The notes beneath the pieces are model-generated. The model was not told where the DNA came from. It saw only the letters and a list, made by a program, of their open reading frames with translations, and did no database searches. A DNA stretch of 64,000 nt from Mesorhizobium sp. (GTDB lineage: Bacteria > Pseudomonadota > Alphaproteobacteria > Rhizobiales > Rhizobiaceae), in NCBI RefSeq assembly GCF_004962245.1, contig NZ_SUHQ01000028.1, positions 42,471-106,470 of the forward strand. The letters are read 5' to 3'. Shown piece by piece: positions 7,247-15,925 of the stretch. Within the stretch, counting starts at the first letter, position 1. Each line of letters starts with the position of its first letter. The translations under genes were made by a program, and so were the position numbers.

Positions 7247-9148
7247 ATGCGTGTATTTGCGAAAACTGCCTACCTACTAACGACCGCGGCGCTCATGTCG
7301 TTCGGCGCGGTCCACATGGCATCGGCCAATGAAGAGCTGATGAAAATGGCCGAAAACCCCAAGGACTGGGTGATGCAGACGGGTGACTACGCCAACACCC
7401 GCTTTTCCAAGCTTAACCAGATCACCAAGGACAACGTGAAGAACCTGCAGGTCAAGTGGACCTTCTCCACCGGCGTGCTGCGCGGCCATGAAGGCGGGCC
7501 GCTGATCATCGGCGATGTGATGTATGTCCACGCGCCGTTCCCGAACACAGTCTACGCTCTCGATCTCAACAATGATGGAAAGATCCTCTGGAAATACGAA
7601 CCCAAGCAAGACCCGAATGTCATTGCGATCATGTGCTGCGACACGGTCAACCGTGGCGTCGCCTATGGTGACGGCAAGATCATTCTCAACCAGGCCGACA
7701 CCACCGTCGTCGCGCTTGACGCCAAGACCGGCAAGGTCGTCTGGTCGGTCAAGAACGGCGATCAGACCGACGGCGGAAAGGGCGAATCCGGCACGTCGGC
7801 GCCCGTAGTCGTCAAGGACAAGGTGCTCGTCGGCGTCTCCGGCGCTGAATTCGGCGTTCGCGGCTGGTTGGCCGCCTACAATCTGTCAGACGGCAAGCTC
7901 GCCTGGAAAGCCTATTCGGAAGGTCCGGACGCAGACACCCTGATCGATCCCGAAAAGACCACCCATCTCGGCAAGCCTGTCGGAAAGGATTCCGGCACGA
8001 ACACCTGGGAAGGCGAACAGTGGAAGACAGGCGGCGGCACGACGTGGGGATGGTATTCCTATGATCCCAAGCTGAACCTGGTTTACTATGGCACCGGCAA
8101 CCCCTCGACATGGAACCCGGTCCAGCGCCCCGGCGACAATCGCTGGTCGATGACGATCATGGCTCGCGATGCGGATACTGGTGTTGCCAAATGGCTCTAC
8201 CAGATGACCCCGCATGACGAGTGGGATTTTGACGGCATCAACGAGATGATTCTCGTCGACGGCATGGAGGTCAACGGTGCCAAGCACGACGTGCTGGTGC
8301 ATTTCGACCGCAATGGCTTTGCCTACACCATGGATCGCGCCACTGGCGAACTTCTCGTCGCCAAGAAATACGATCCGGCAGTGAACTGGGCGACGGAAGT
8401 CAACATGGACCCCAACAGCGACCAGTATGGTCGCCCGCAGGTCGTGGCCAAATATTCGACCCAGCAGAATGGCGAAGACACCAACACGACGGGCATCTGC
8501 CCGGCGGCGCTTGGAACCAAGGACCAGCAGCCGGCGGCCTATTCGCCGAAGACCGGCCTGTTCTATGTGCCGACAAACCATGTCTGCATGGACTATGAGC
8601 CCTACAAGGTGAGCTACACCGCCGGCCAGCCCTACGTGGGCGCAACCGTGTCGATGTATCCTCCCCCCGGAGGCGACGGCAACATGGGCAACTTCATTGC
8701 CTGGGATGCTGCCAAGGGCGAGATCGTCTGGTCCAAGCCCGAGCAGTTCTCGGTGTGGTCGGGCGCTCTGGCAACCGACGGCGACGTCGTCTTCTATGGC
8801 ACGCTCGAAGGCTACATCAAGGCGGTCGATCATGACGGCAACGAACTCTACAAGTTCAAGACTCCGTCCGGCATCATCGGCAACATCACGGCCTACGAGC
8901 ATGGCGGCAAGCAGTATATCGCCGTTCTGTCCGGCGTCGGCGGCTGGGCCGGTATCGGTCTGGCAGGCGGACTGCTTTCGCCCGATAACGCCGCTGCCTG
9001 GCATGGCGCCGTCGATCAGGGCCGTGCGCAAGGCGACGAGGCCGCGGTCGTCGGGACTGCTGGTCTGGGTGCGGTCGGTGGCTACGCCGCACTTGCCGAC
9101 TACACGACGCTGGGCGGCCAGCTCACCGTCTTCGGTCTTCCGGACTGA
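7247..9148 (+). CDS. xoxF: Lanthanide-dependent methanol dehydrogenase XoxF, PQQ-containing
   Basis: The protein has 633 residues, with a signal peptide of about 27 residues. It oxidises methanol (and probably formaldehyde) in the periplasm using PQQ and passes electrons to a cytochrome c. The beta-propeller tryptophan-docking repeats run throughout. The adjacent cysteines C130-C131 (MCCDT) form the ring disulfide near PQQ. The motif DEWDFDG holds catalytic Asp327 and, two residues on, Asp329, the extra acid that coordinates a lanthanide; calcium-type MxaF has Ala there. The ATG at 7247 follows GGGAGG, so I prefer it to the GTG at 7226. The xoxG and xoxJ genes follow, and no mxaI-like small subunit is present. 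Confidence 0.96.
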   Translation: MRVFAKTAYLLTTAALMSFGAVHMASANEELMKMAENPKDWVMQTGDYANTRFSKLNQITKDNVKNLQVKWTFSTGVLRGHEGGPLIIGDVMYVHAPFPNTVYALDLNNDGKILWKYEPKQDPNVIAIMCCDTVNRGVAYGDGKIILNQADTTVVALDAKTGKVVWSVKNGDQTDGGKGESGTSAPVVVKDKVLVGVSGAEFGVRGWLAAYNLSDGKLAWKAYSEGPDADTLIDPEKTTHLGKPVGKDSGTNTWEGEQWKTGGGTTWGWYSYDPKLNLVYYGTGNPSTWNPVQRPGDNRWSMTIMARDADTGVAKWLYQMTPHDEWDFDGINEMILVDGMEVNGAKHDVLVHFDRNGFAYTMDRATGELLVAKKYDPAVNWATEVNMDPNSDQYGRPQVVAKYSTQQNGEDTNTTGICPAALGTKDQQPAAYSPKTGLFYVPTNHVCMDYEPYKVSYTAGQPYVGATVSMYPPPGGDGNMGNFIAWDAAKGEIVWSKPEQFSVWSGALATDGDVVFYGTLEGYIKAVDHDGNELYKFKTPSGIIGNITAYEHGGKQYIAVLSGVGGWAGIGLAGGLLSPDNAAAWHGAVDQGRAQGDEAAVVGTAGLGAVGGYAALADYTTLGGQLTVFGLPD

Positions 9149-9201
9149 TACGGGAACCTTAGGCACGCCGCGGGTCTTGTAAAAGACCAAGGCTTGAAAA
9201 A

Positions 9202-9241
9202 CGAGAGCCCGGATCACCGGGAAGCCAGGACCGGGCTCTCG
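9202..9241 (+). terminator. Hairpin after xoxF
   Basis: A perfect 11-bp GC-rich stem (9202-9212 with 9231-9241) encloses an 18-nt loop, 54 bases after the xoxF stop. There is no T-tract behind it, so it may act as a 3' stabiliser or partial terminator that sets xoxF above xoxG in expression. Confidence 0.5.
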
Positions 9242-9325
9242 ATTTCGCCACGCACCCAAAACATCGATCCATGCCGCTTCATGACAGCAAAACCCGTGTT
9301 CGTGGCAAATGAAGAAAGAGTTTGA

Positions 9326-9850
9326 ATGTCTGTTCGCATCGTAATCTCCGCTCTCGTCCTGGCCCTGCTGCCTCTGGCAAGCTCAAGTCTCGCGCAAGCC
9401 GAGGACAGCGCGGAAAAAGCCAAGGCGGTGACTGAAGAAAACGGCAAGTATTTCGACGCGGACGGAAATCCGACCTACAAGATCGAAAACGGCACCGTGG
9501 ATTGGTATACGTTCAGCGGTTACCGCCGCTATCACTCCGATTGCCACGTCTGTCACGGACAGGACGGCACAGGTTCGACCTATGCGCCGGGCCTGGTCAA
9601 CAGCCTGAAAACCATGGATTACCCCACGTTCCTTTCGATCGTCGCCGAAGGCCGCAAGAATGTCGGTGGCGGCAAGGAGAACGTCATGCCCGCCTTTGGC
9701 GACAACAAGAACGTCTATTGCTACATGGACGATCTCTACGTCTATCTGCGTGCCCGCGCCGACGGTACGGCGCCCCGCGGCAGGCCGCCAAAGAAAGCAG
9801 ACAAGCCACAGGCAGCGAAGGATGCCGAGGCATCCTGTATGGGTGGATGA
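9326..9850 (+). CDS. xoxG: XoxG cytochrome c, electron acceptor of XoxF
   Basis: The protein has 174 residues: a signal peptide (about 1-24), then a single haem c site CHVCH in the context YHSDCHVCHGQDG, and a probable Met ligand in NVMPAFGDN. The family (MoxG/XoxG type cytochrome c-550/cL) is the specific acceptor for PQQ alcohol dehydrogenases, and the gene sits right after xoxF. The C-terminus carries a Lys/Pro/Ala-rich tail with a lone extra Cys near the end. The xoxJ gene starts two bases after this stop. Confidence 0.9.
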   Translation: MSVRIVISALVLALLPLASSSLAQAEDSAEKAKAVTEENGKYFDADGNPTYKIENGTVDWYTFSGYRRYHSDCHVCHGQDGTGSTYAPGLVNSLKTMDYPTFLSIVAEGRKNVGGGKENVMPAFGDNKNVYCYMDDLYVYLRARADGTAPRGRPPKKADKPQAAKDAEASCMGG

Positions 9851-9851
9851 C

Positions 9852-10715
9852 ATGATCAGCCGCGATGCATCGAAGCTGCGCGTTGTCCTGCCGATCCTCG
9901 GCGCGCTCGCCTTGTTGCCGTCGAACGCCCAGGCGCAAGGCGCCGGCCTTGGCGCCGCGGGAGAGTTGGTCGACCCCGACATTCTGCGCGTCTGCGCCGA
10001 TCCTTCGAACATGCCCTTCACCGACAAGAGCGGCGAAGGCTTCGAAAACAAGCTGGCCGAACTGGTTGCCGCGAAAACCGGTCGGAAGTCCGTCGCCTAC
10101 ACATGGTTTCCCATTGTCGCCGGCTTCGTGCGCAACACGCTGGCGGCCAACCGATGCGACATCGTCATGGGCTATGCCCAGGGCGATGAACTGGTGCAGA
10201 ACACCAACGCCTACTACCGCTCCTCCTACGTGCTGGTGCACCCGAAGGGCAAGGGCATGGAAGGCGTCGAGACGATCGAGGATCCGAAACTCATCGGCAA
10301 GAGGATCGGTGTCGTCGAAAGCACGCCGCCGACGGCCAACATGGCCGCCAACAAGCTCTTGCGAACGGCAAAAATCTATCCGCTGGCGGTGGATACGCGC
10401 TTCACCCCTTCCATGGGGGAGGTCATGATCAAGGACATGCTCGCCGGCAAGATCGACGCGGCGATCATGTGGGGGCCGATGGCGGGCTATTATGCCAAGG
10501 AACTCGGCGCCGATCTCACGATCGTTCCGCTGGTGAAGGAGAAGACCGGTTCGCGCATGTCCTACCGCATCACGATGGGCGTGCGTCCATCCGACCAGGA
10601 ATGGAAGCGGACGCTCAATCGGGTGATCAGGGAAAACCAGGCGGAGATCAACAGGATCCTGCTCGACTACAATGTGCCGCTGATCGACGAACACGACAAT
10701 CCGATCACGCAATGA
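9852..10715 (+). CDS. xoxJ: XoxJ, quinoprotein-associated periplasmic binding protein
   Basis: The protein has 287 residues from the ATG at 9852, immediately after the xoxG stop. A signal peptide ending near AQAQG precedes a family-3-like solute-binding fold (LRVCADPSNMPFTDKSGEGF at the start, GKRIGVVESTPP in the middle). MoxJ/XoxJ proteins are needed for activity of the PQQ methanol dehydrogenase and are thought to help assemble or activate it, although they look like ABC binding proteins. The order xoxF-xoxG-xoxJ is the classical one and supports the call. Confidence 0.9.
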   Translation: MISRDASKLRVVLPILGALALLPSNAQAQGAGLGAAGELVDPDILRVCADPSNMPFTDKSGEGFENKLAELVAAKTGRKSVAYTWFPIVAGFVRNTLAANRCDIVMGYAQGDELVQNTNAYYRSSYVLVHPKGKGMEGVETIEDPKLIGKRIGVVESTPPTANMAANKLLRTAKIYPLAVDTRFTPSMGEVMIKDMLAGKIDAAIMWGPMAGYYAKELGADLTIVPLVKEKTGSRMSYRITMGVRPSDQEWKRTLNRVIRENQAEINRILLDYNVPLIDEHDNPITQ

Positions 10716-10725
10716 CGAAACCGGT

Positions 10726-11283
10726 ATGAAGGGAAAGGAGACGATTTTGCTGGTCGCGGCGAGCCTTCTGGGTCTGACCGAACCGATGTGGGCTGGCGAT
10801 ATTGCCGAACCCGGCGGCTACCGGATGGACGAATACCGGGCGCCGGTGCCGCAGACGCTGCAAGGCGCCAGGGTGGTGACGACGGCGGAAGCGGAGGCGC
10901 TGTGGCGGGAGAAGAAGGCCGTGTTCTTCGACGTCATGCCGAACACGCCGAAGCCGGCCAATCTGCCGGCAGGAACGATCTGGAGAGAGACGACCAGAAA
11001 GGACATTCCAGGCAGCATCTGGCTGGCCAATGTCGGTTACGGCGCTATCTCCGAGGAGACCGCCAGCTATTTTCGCCAGGGCCTCGCGGCCGAAGCCGGT
11101 GCCGACAAGTCGCGCGCGATCGTGTTCTACTGCATGACGAATTGCTGGATGTCCTGGAATGCCGCGAAACGGGCCGTCGAATGGGGCTACAGTTCGGTGA
11201 TCTGGTATCCGCCCGGCGCCGATGGATGGGAACGTGCAAACCTTCCGCTGGAGGAGAAGAAGCCTTACGTGATCAGCAATTGA
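10726..11283 (+). CDS. PQQ-linked CXXCW-type rhodanese-like protein
   Basis: The protein has 185 residues with an exported N-terminus (about 1-24). The core resembles a rhodanese domain with the segment YCMTNCWMSWNAAKRA. A Cys-x3-Cys-Trp arrangement in this place defines a family tied to PQQ-dependent catabolism. Its biochemical role is not established; a periplasmic thiol or sulfur relay is plausible given the SoxYZ-like carrier in the same locus. The start lies ten bases after xoxJ with GAAGGGAAAGGAG nearby, so it belongs to the xox transcript. Confidence 0.82.
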   Translation: MKGKETILLVAASLLGLTEPMWAGDIAEPGGYRMDEYRAPVPQTLQGARVVTTAEAEALWREKKAVFFDVMPNTPKPANLPAGTIWRETTRKDIPGSIWLANVGYGAISEETASYFRQGLAAEAGADKSRAIVFYCMTNCWMSWNAAKRAVEWGYSSVIWYPPGADGWERANLPLEEKKPYVISN

Positions 11284-11446
11284 GCATGAGCATTGTTATT
11301 TCGGTCGTCTTATTTTTGGACTTTTCAGAACCTATCGTTTCATTTGTCCATTTGAGACTTGATGGACGAGCCATTGCAATGGTGCCCAGCAATGGTTGAC
11401 TGAAAAAAGATCGGCCCCTTCGGGCTGGTAGAAGAGGAGAAATGCC

Positions 11447-11542
11447 ATGAAGAAGAGCTGGACAAAACCGACCATGTGCCAGGTTGCTGCGGGCTTCGAA
11501 ATTTCGCGGTATCTGCCTGCTGAAATTCCTCCCAAGAAGTAG
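11447..11542 (+). CDS. pqqA: PqqA, precursor peptide of PQQ
   Basis: The peptide has 31 residues and begins MKKSWTKPTMCQ. It contains E18-I-S-R-Y22, the Glu and Tyr that are cross-linked by PqqE and become the PQQ skeleton. The ribosome site AAGAGGAGAAA sits six to ten bases upstream. The 163 bases between the CXXCW gene and pqqA are more AT-rich and probably hold its own promoter, since the peptide is needed in high amounts. Confidence 0.96.
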   Translation: MKKSWTKPTMCQVAAGFEISRYLPAEIPPKK

Positions 11543-11551
11543 CCCGCAGAG

Positions 11552-11581
11552 GTGCGTGTCCCTGGCAACGGGGGCACGCAC
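11552..11581 (+). terminator. Attenuating hairpin between pqqA and pqqB
   Basis: An 11-bp stem (11552-11562 with 11571-11581, one G-T pair, 8-nt loop) begins ten bases after pqqA. A partial terminator here would let pqqA be made in excess over pqqBCDE, as described for other pqq operons. It has no T-run. Confidence 0.6.
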
Positions 11582-11698
11582 TCCCTTGCCGCGCGAGGTC
11601 TTCTTGGTGAAAGGCTTTGACGCGTCCGATACGGGCGCGAAGCCATTCACGGTCGAAAATTTCCTGCCGGTTGAACAAGCCGCAGGGCGGGTGTTGCA

Positions 11699-12637
11699 AT
11701 GCGCTTGAAGATCATCGGCTCGGCGGCAGGCGGCGGCTTTCCGCAATGGAACTGCAATTATCGCCTGAGCCGCGCGGCTCGCACCGGAATGGCTGGCGTG
11801 CATTCGCGAACCCAGTCAAGCATTGCCGCATCGGCGGATGGGGTCGGCTGGGTTCTCTTCAACGCCTCGCCCGATATGCGCCAGCAGATTGCGCAAACGC
11901 CTGAATTGCAGCCCGCACACGATGCGCCGCTGCGTTCGACGCCTATCCGCGCGGTGGTGCTGACCAATGCCGATGTCGATCATGTCGCCGGCCTGCTCAG
12001 CCTGCGTGAGCGGCAGCCTTTCGCCATCTATGCAACGACACAGGTTCTGGCGACGCTGGAGGCGAATTCGATTTTCAATGTTCTCGATCCGGCGCTCGTG
12101 CCGCGACGCACCTTGCCGCCAACCAAGGAGCTGGCGATCTGCGATGCGGACGGCCATGACACCGGCGTGGCTGTCGAGAGCTTTCCCGTGCCCGGGAAGA
12201 TAGCGCTCTATCTCGAGGAAAGAGGCCATCCGGATGCCAATTTCAGCTCCGATTCCGGCGACACGATCGGCGTCCGCATCGCCGGCGCCGGCAGTCGCGG
12301 CTCCGTCTTCTATATCCCGGGCTGCGCGCGCATCGATGCAGCCCTGCGCACACGTCTGGCCGATGCCGCCTGCCTCCTGTTCGACGGCACGGTCTACACC
12401 GACGACGAGATGGTTACTGCCGGTGTTGGCCAGAAAACCGGTGCGCGCATGGGCCATCTGGCGATGTCGGGAGACGCGGGTTCGATCGCCGGCCTGGCCG
12501 ATGTGAAGATCGGCCGCCGTGTCTTCGTCCACATCAACAACACCAATCCTGTTCTCGACGAGAATTCTGCCGAACACGCAGCGGTCAAAGCGGCTGGCTG
12601 GGAAGTCGCCCGCGATGGAATGGAGATGGAATTTTGA
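11699..12637 (+). CDS. pqqB: PqqB, metallo-beta-lactamase-fold hydroxylase of PQQ synthesis
   Basis: The protein has 312 residues. It opens with the PqqB hallmark GSAAGGGFPQWNCNY and has the MBL metal-site segment TNADVDHVAGLLSLRE. It acts on the excised Glu-Tyr dipeptide, hydroxylating the tyrosine ring, in the cytoplasm. It lies 156 bases after pqqA and overlaps pqqC by four bases. The length is normal for the family. Confidence 0.95.
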   Translation: MRLKIIGSAAGGGFPQWNCNYRLSRAARTGMAGVHSRTQSSIAASADGVGWVLFNASPDMRQQIAQTPELQPAHDAPLRSTPIRAVVLTNADVDHVAGLLSLRERQPFAIYATTQVLATLEANSIFNVLDPALVPRRTLPPTKELAICDADGHDTGVAVESFPVPGKIALYLEERGHPDANFSSDSGDTIGVRIAGAGSRGSVFYIPGCARIDAALRTRLADAACLLFDGTVYTDDEMVTAGVGQKTGARMGHLAMSGDAGSIAGLADVKIGRRVFVHINNTNPVLDENSAEHAAVKAAGWEVARDGMEMEF

Positions 12638-13392
12638 GCGATTTTCACGACGCGGCCAGAAACGGCCTGTCCTCCAGCGAGCTCGAAGCCGTGCTGCGGC
12701 AGGTCGGAGCCGAGCGCTATCACAACCGTCATCCTTTCCATCACAGGATGACCAGCGGTGCGCTGTCGAGGGTCGAGATGCAGGCTTGGGCGCTGAACCG
12801 TTATTGCTACCAGGCTGTCATCCCGCGCAAGGACGCCATGATCCTCGCACGTGCCGAGGACCCGGCGTTTCGCGCCGCCTGGCGCAAACGCATCGAGGAC
12901 CATGACGGCGAGGACGGCTGGAGCGGCGGTATCGCGCGCTGGCTGCATCTGGCGACCTCGCTCGGTCTCGATGCCGATGCGGTGAAGAGCGAAAGGCTGG
13001 CGCTGCCGGCGACGCGTTTCGCGGTCGGCGCTTATCTCTCCTTCTGCACGAACCGGACGCTGTTCGAGGCGGTCGCGTCGTCGCTGACCGAGATGTTCTC
13101 GCCGGTCATCATCGGCGAGCGGGTGCCGGCGATGCTGGCCAAATATGATTACATCACCGAGGATACGCTGGCTTATTTCAAGCGACGACCCGAGCAGGCC
13201 TCGCGCGACGCCGACTTCGCCCTCGCCTACGTGCTTAGCCATGCCGACACGGCGGAACGCCAGCAGCAGGCAATCGATGCATTGGTGTTCAAATGCGATA
13301 TACTGTGGGCCATGCTCGATGCGCTCCAACACGCCTATGGTGAGCCGGGAAACATCCCGCCGGGCGCCTTTCATCCAGAGGCAGCCCGATGA
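12634..13392 (+). CDS. pqqC: PqqC, final PQQ-forming oxidase
   Basis: The protein has 252 residues and catalyses the last eight-electron oxidation and ring closure to PQQ. Family features include HNRHPFHHRM near residues 30-40 and the YSFCTNRTLFEAVASSL-like helix (here AYLSFCTNRTLFEA). The start is a TTG at 12634 overlapping the pqqB TGA; no better ATG exists that keeps the conserved N-terminus. The 3' end overlaps the pqqD start, so translation is coupled. Confidence 0.95.
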   Translation: MSDFHDAARNGLSSSELEAVLRQVGAERYHNRHPFHHRMTSGALSRVEMQAWALNRYCYQAVIPRKDAMILARAEDPAFRAAWRKRIEDHDGEDGWSGGIARWLHLATSLGLDADAVKSERLALPATRFAVGAYLSFCTNRTLFEAVASSLTEMFSPVIIGERVPAMLAKYDYITEDTLAYFKRRPEQASRDADFALAYVLSHADTAERQQQAIDALVFKCDILWAMLDALQHAYGEPGNIPPGAFHPEAAR

Positions 13393-13685
13393 TGGCGCTG
13401 CGCGAAAGATCCCTGGTGTCGCCGCGGTCGGTGCCGTCCCTGCCGAAGCACGTGCGCCTGCAGTACGACCCCGTGCGGCAGGCATTCGCCGTGCTTTCGC
13501 CGGAAAAGGTGTTCTGGCCGAACGACATCAGTCTCGACATATTGCGCCGCTGCGATGGACGATCCACGGTCGGCCACATCATTGCCGGCCTTGCCGTGGA
13601 GTATGACGCTGAACAGGAGGCCGTGGCGGCCGACGTCATTGCCTTTCTGCAGGAATGGTCGGACAAGCTTTTGGTCAAGCTATGA
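13389..13685 (+). CDS. pqqD: PqqD, peptide chaperone for PqqE
   Basis: The protein has 98 residues. The PqqD/RRE fold binds PqqA and presents it to PqqE. Family features are the opening PKHVRLQYDPVR, then LSPEKVFWPNDISLDILRRCDG. It starts at the ATGATG at 13389, overlapping the pqqC stop, and ends overlapping the pqqE ATG by four bases. It is a separate gene, not fused to PqqC or PqqE as in some other bacteria. Confidence 0.94.
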   Translation: MMALRERSLVSPRSVPSLPKHVRLQYDPVRQAFAVLSPEKVFWPNDISLDILRRCDGRSTVGHIIAGLAVEYDAEQEAVAADVIAFLQEWSDKLLVKL

Positions 13686-14803
13686 GCGAGCCCCTTCTCC
13701 CTCCGATCGGCATGCTGGCGGAACTGACGCATCGCTGCCCGCTGCAATGCCCTTATTGCTCCAATCCGCTCGAATTGCTGAAAGCCAATCGCGAACTCGA
13801 TACGCAGACCTGGCTCGACCTGTTCTCGCAGGCCGCCGATCTCGGCATTCTCCAGGTGCATCTGTCCGGCGGTGAGCCGACGCTGCGCCGCGACCTCGAG
13901 CAATTGATCGCCGGGCTTTCGGCGCGCGGCGTCTACACCAATTTGATCACCGCCGGCGTCGGCATTGCCGAAGGTCGCATCGAGGCGTTTGCCGAAGCCG
14001 GGCTCGACCATCTGCAACTGAGCTTTCAAGGCGCACGGCCGGCGACCACCGACCGCATCGGCAACCACAAAGGCGGCCACGAAAAGAAGCTGGAGACGGC
14101 ACGCCGCGCGCGCGCGGCCGGCCTGCCGCTGACCATCAACGCGCCGATTCATCGCCACAACATCGAGGAAGTGCCGGAATTCATCGATCTCGCCCTTTCG
14201 CTGGGCGCGGAGCGGCTCGAGATTGCCAACGTGCAGTATGCCGGCTGGGCGCTGACCAATCGCGATCAACTGATGCCCGAGCGTGCCGCGGTCGACCGGC
14301 AGGCGGAGATCGTCGCGGCGGCGCGCGAACGGCTGACCGGCATCATGAACATCGATTTCGTCCCGCCGGATTATTTCGCCATCTATCCCAAGCCGTGCAT
14401 GGGCGGCTGGGCGCGCGACGCCTTCATGGTGACGCCGGACGGCACCGTGCTGCCATGCCATGCCGCACAGACCATCCCGTCGCTCAGCTTCGAGCGTTTT
14501 GGACCACGCAGCCTGGCCGAGATCTGGATAGATTCACCGGCATTCAATGCCTTTCGCGGCACGGACTGGATGCAGCAGCCCTGCCGCAGCTGCGAACGGC
14601 GTGAAATCGACTGGGGCGGCTGCCGCTGCCAGGCGATGGCGATCGCCGGCGATGCCGCCGCGACGGACCCGGCTTGCGAGAAATCGCCGATCCATGCGCG
14701 CATGGCGATGCTGATCGACGAAGCCCAGCGTGCTGCAGCAGATCCCTCGAAGGACGAACAATTCGTCTACCGGCGGATCGGCGTCGTGACCGAGCCCGCC
14801 TGA
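13682..14803 (+). CDS. pqqE: PqqE, radical SAM peptide cyclase
   Basis: The protein has 373 residues. It forms the C-C bond between the Glu and Tyr of PqqA. The radical SAM motif is CPLQCPYC (residues about 19-26), followed by HLSGGEPTLR. A C-terminal SPASM part carries auxiliary cluster cysteines (CMGGW, LPCHAA, CRSCERREIDWGGCRCQ). The ATG at 13682 overlaps the pqqD stop. It ends the pqq operon; the convergent folP gene begins nine bases beyond. Confidence 0.95.
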   Translation: MSEPLLPPIGMLAELTHRCPLQCPYCSNPLELLKANRELDTQTWLDLFSQAADLGILQVHLSGGEPTLRRDLEQLIAGLSARGVYTNLITAGVGIAEGRIEAFAEAGLDHLQLSFQGARPATTDRIGNHKGGHEKKLETARRARAAGLPLTINAPIHRHNIEEVPEFIDLALSLGAERLEIANVQYAGWALTNRDQLMPERAAVDRQAEIVAAARERLTGIMNIDFVPPDYFAIYPKPCMGGWARDAFMVTPDGTVLPCHAAQTIPSLSFERFGPRSLAEIWIDSPAFNAFRGTDWMQQPCRSCERREIDWGGCRCQAMAIAGDAAATDPACEKSPIHARMAMLIDEAQRAAADPSKDEQFVYRRIGVVTEPA

Positions 14804-14812
14804 CGCGCTCTT

Positions 14813-15646
14813 CTATTCCATGGTCTCGCGCTCGCGCACCGCGTCGGCGAAAGCCAGTGCATCGCGATTGACCGCGACATTGTGCACGCGAAAGATCGAA
14901 GCGCCCTTCAACCGCAGGATGACGCTGGTTGCCGCCGTGCCGACGTCCCGCCCCTCGTCACCTTCGCCGACCAGGTGACGGGCAAGACGCTTGCGTGAGG
15001 TGCCGACGAGCAATGGAAAACCGAGAGCGCGCAGCTCATCGAAGCGAGCCATGAGCTCGAGGTTTTCCTCTCCGTCCTTGGCGAAAGCGAAGCCCGGGTC
15101 CAGCACGATCCGGTCGTCCGGGATGCCGGCGTCGCGCGCGATCTCCAGCGATCTGTTCAGGAACAGGAACTGGTCGGCGATCACATCCGCCAGTTTTTCG
15201 CGGCCGCGCCCGGTGTGCATGATGACGAGGCCGGCGCCGGTTTCCGCCGCGACATGCGCGATGTCGGGTTCACGCTGCAGGCCATGCACGTCGTTGACGA
15301 TATGCGCACCCGCGGCGACCGCCAGCCGCGCCGTCTCGGCCCGGTAGGTGTCGACCGAAACGAGGCTGCCGCCATCGGACGACAGCGCCTCGATGACCGG
15401 GAGGATGCGCGATTGCTCCTCCCGCGCCGAAACGGCGACGGCGCCGGGCCGGGTGGACTCGCCGCCGACATCGATGATCGCCGCGCCCTCGCCGATCATG
15501 CGCCGGGCCTGCTGGAGCGCCCGCTCCGGCCGGTCGAATTCTCCCCCGTCGGAAAAACTGTCCGGCGTAACGTTCAAAATCCCCATCAGCAGCGATTTCG
15601 CGCCAAGATCGAGGTGCCGTCCATGAGCAAGGTGCCAGCGCATCAT
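14813..15646 (-). CDS. folP: Dihydropteroate synthase
   Basis: The protein has 277 residues from the double ATG at 15646/15643. It condenses p-aminobenzoate with hydroxymethyl-dihydropterin pyrophosphate for folate synthesis in the cytoplasm. It carries the DHPS motifs GILNVTPDSFSDGG and IDVGGESTRPGA, plus LDPGFAFAKDGEENLEL and LVGTSRKR. An open frame continues about 80 codons upstream without conserved sequence, so a longer start is unlikely. A folP next to pqq and formate dehydrogenase genes is probably a second copy serving C1 metabolism, but a second copy cannot be seen here. The start overlaps the stop of the 55-codon gene upstream. Confidence 0.9.
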   Translation of the reverse strand: MMRWHLAHGRHLDLGAKSLLMGILNVTPDSFSDGGEFDRPERALQQARRMIGEGAAIIDVGGESTRPGAVAVSAREEQSRILPVIEALSSDGGSLVSVDTYRAETARLAVAAGAHIVNDVHGLQREPDIAHVAAETGAGLVIMHTGRGREKLADVIADQFLFLNRSLEIARDAGIPDDRIVLDPGFAFAKDGEENLELMARFDELRALGFPLLVGTSRKRLARHLVGEGDEGRDVGTAATSVILRLKGASIFRVHNVAVNRDALAFADAVRERETME

Positions 15647-15810
15647 TGAGCGAATGCGGCGATCTTCAACGTCGACGCCATGCCCTTCTGGCGATCGCTC
15701 GGCCATATTCCACTGGGTGTGTTCTCGCAGCGGACCGTGACCTCCGTGCCGCGCGATACCGCAGCCAGTGCCGTGGCGATCGGTGTCTTCCTGCCCGACA
15801 TATCCGTCAC
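15643..15810 (-). CDS. Small protein of 55 residues coupled to folP, unknown function
   Basis: A GTG at 15810 is preceded by AAGGAGGAAGG, a near-perfect ribosome site eight bases away. It opens a 55-codon frame (MTDMSGRKTPIATALAAVSR..., ending TLKIAAFAQ) whose TGA sits inside the ATGATG start of folP. The overlap and ribosome site make translation likely. It has one Cys, no signal peptide and no membrane segment. I do not recognise the family. Its coupling suggests a role with the dihydropteroate synthase or in the nearby C1/selenium genes. Confidence 0.6.
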   Translation of the reverse strand: MTDMSGRKTPIATALAAVSRGTEVTVRCENTPSGIWPSDRQKGMASTLKIAAFAQ

Positions 15811-15882
15811 GACGCCTTCCTCCTTGCGGACGCCACATTACACGTTTCGGCGTCAAATTGGATTCCATCGAAAGGCGCGCCA

Positions 15883-15914
15883 CGCGTCGCATCGATCGCT
15901 TCAGATGCGACGCG
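15883..15914. repeat. Palindrome between selD and the folP unit
   Basis: A perfect 11-bp stem (15883-15893 with 15904-15914) encloses a 10-nt loop, just beyond the selD stop on the minus strand. It probably ends the selD transcript, although there is no T-tract. The sequence also looks like a dispersed rhizobial intergenic palindrome. Confidence 0.5.
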
Positions 15915-15925
15915 CTTTAACGGCT

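Noticed and set aside
7886..9259. A 457-residue minus-strand frame opposite xoxF
   Set aside because: It is the mirror of strongly biased xoxF codons, with no recognisable protein motif and no ribosome site; similar long antisense frames lie opposite most genes in this GC-rich DNA.
15647..15892. An N-terminal extension of the dihydropteroate synthase to 359 residues
   Set aside because: The extra 82 residues have no family similarity and overlap, in another frame, a small gene with a much better ribosome site. Known DHPS proteins start near MRWHLAHG.
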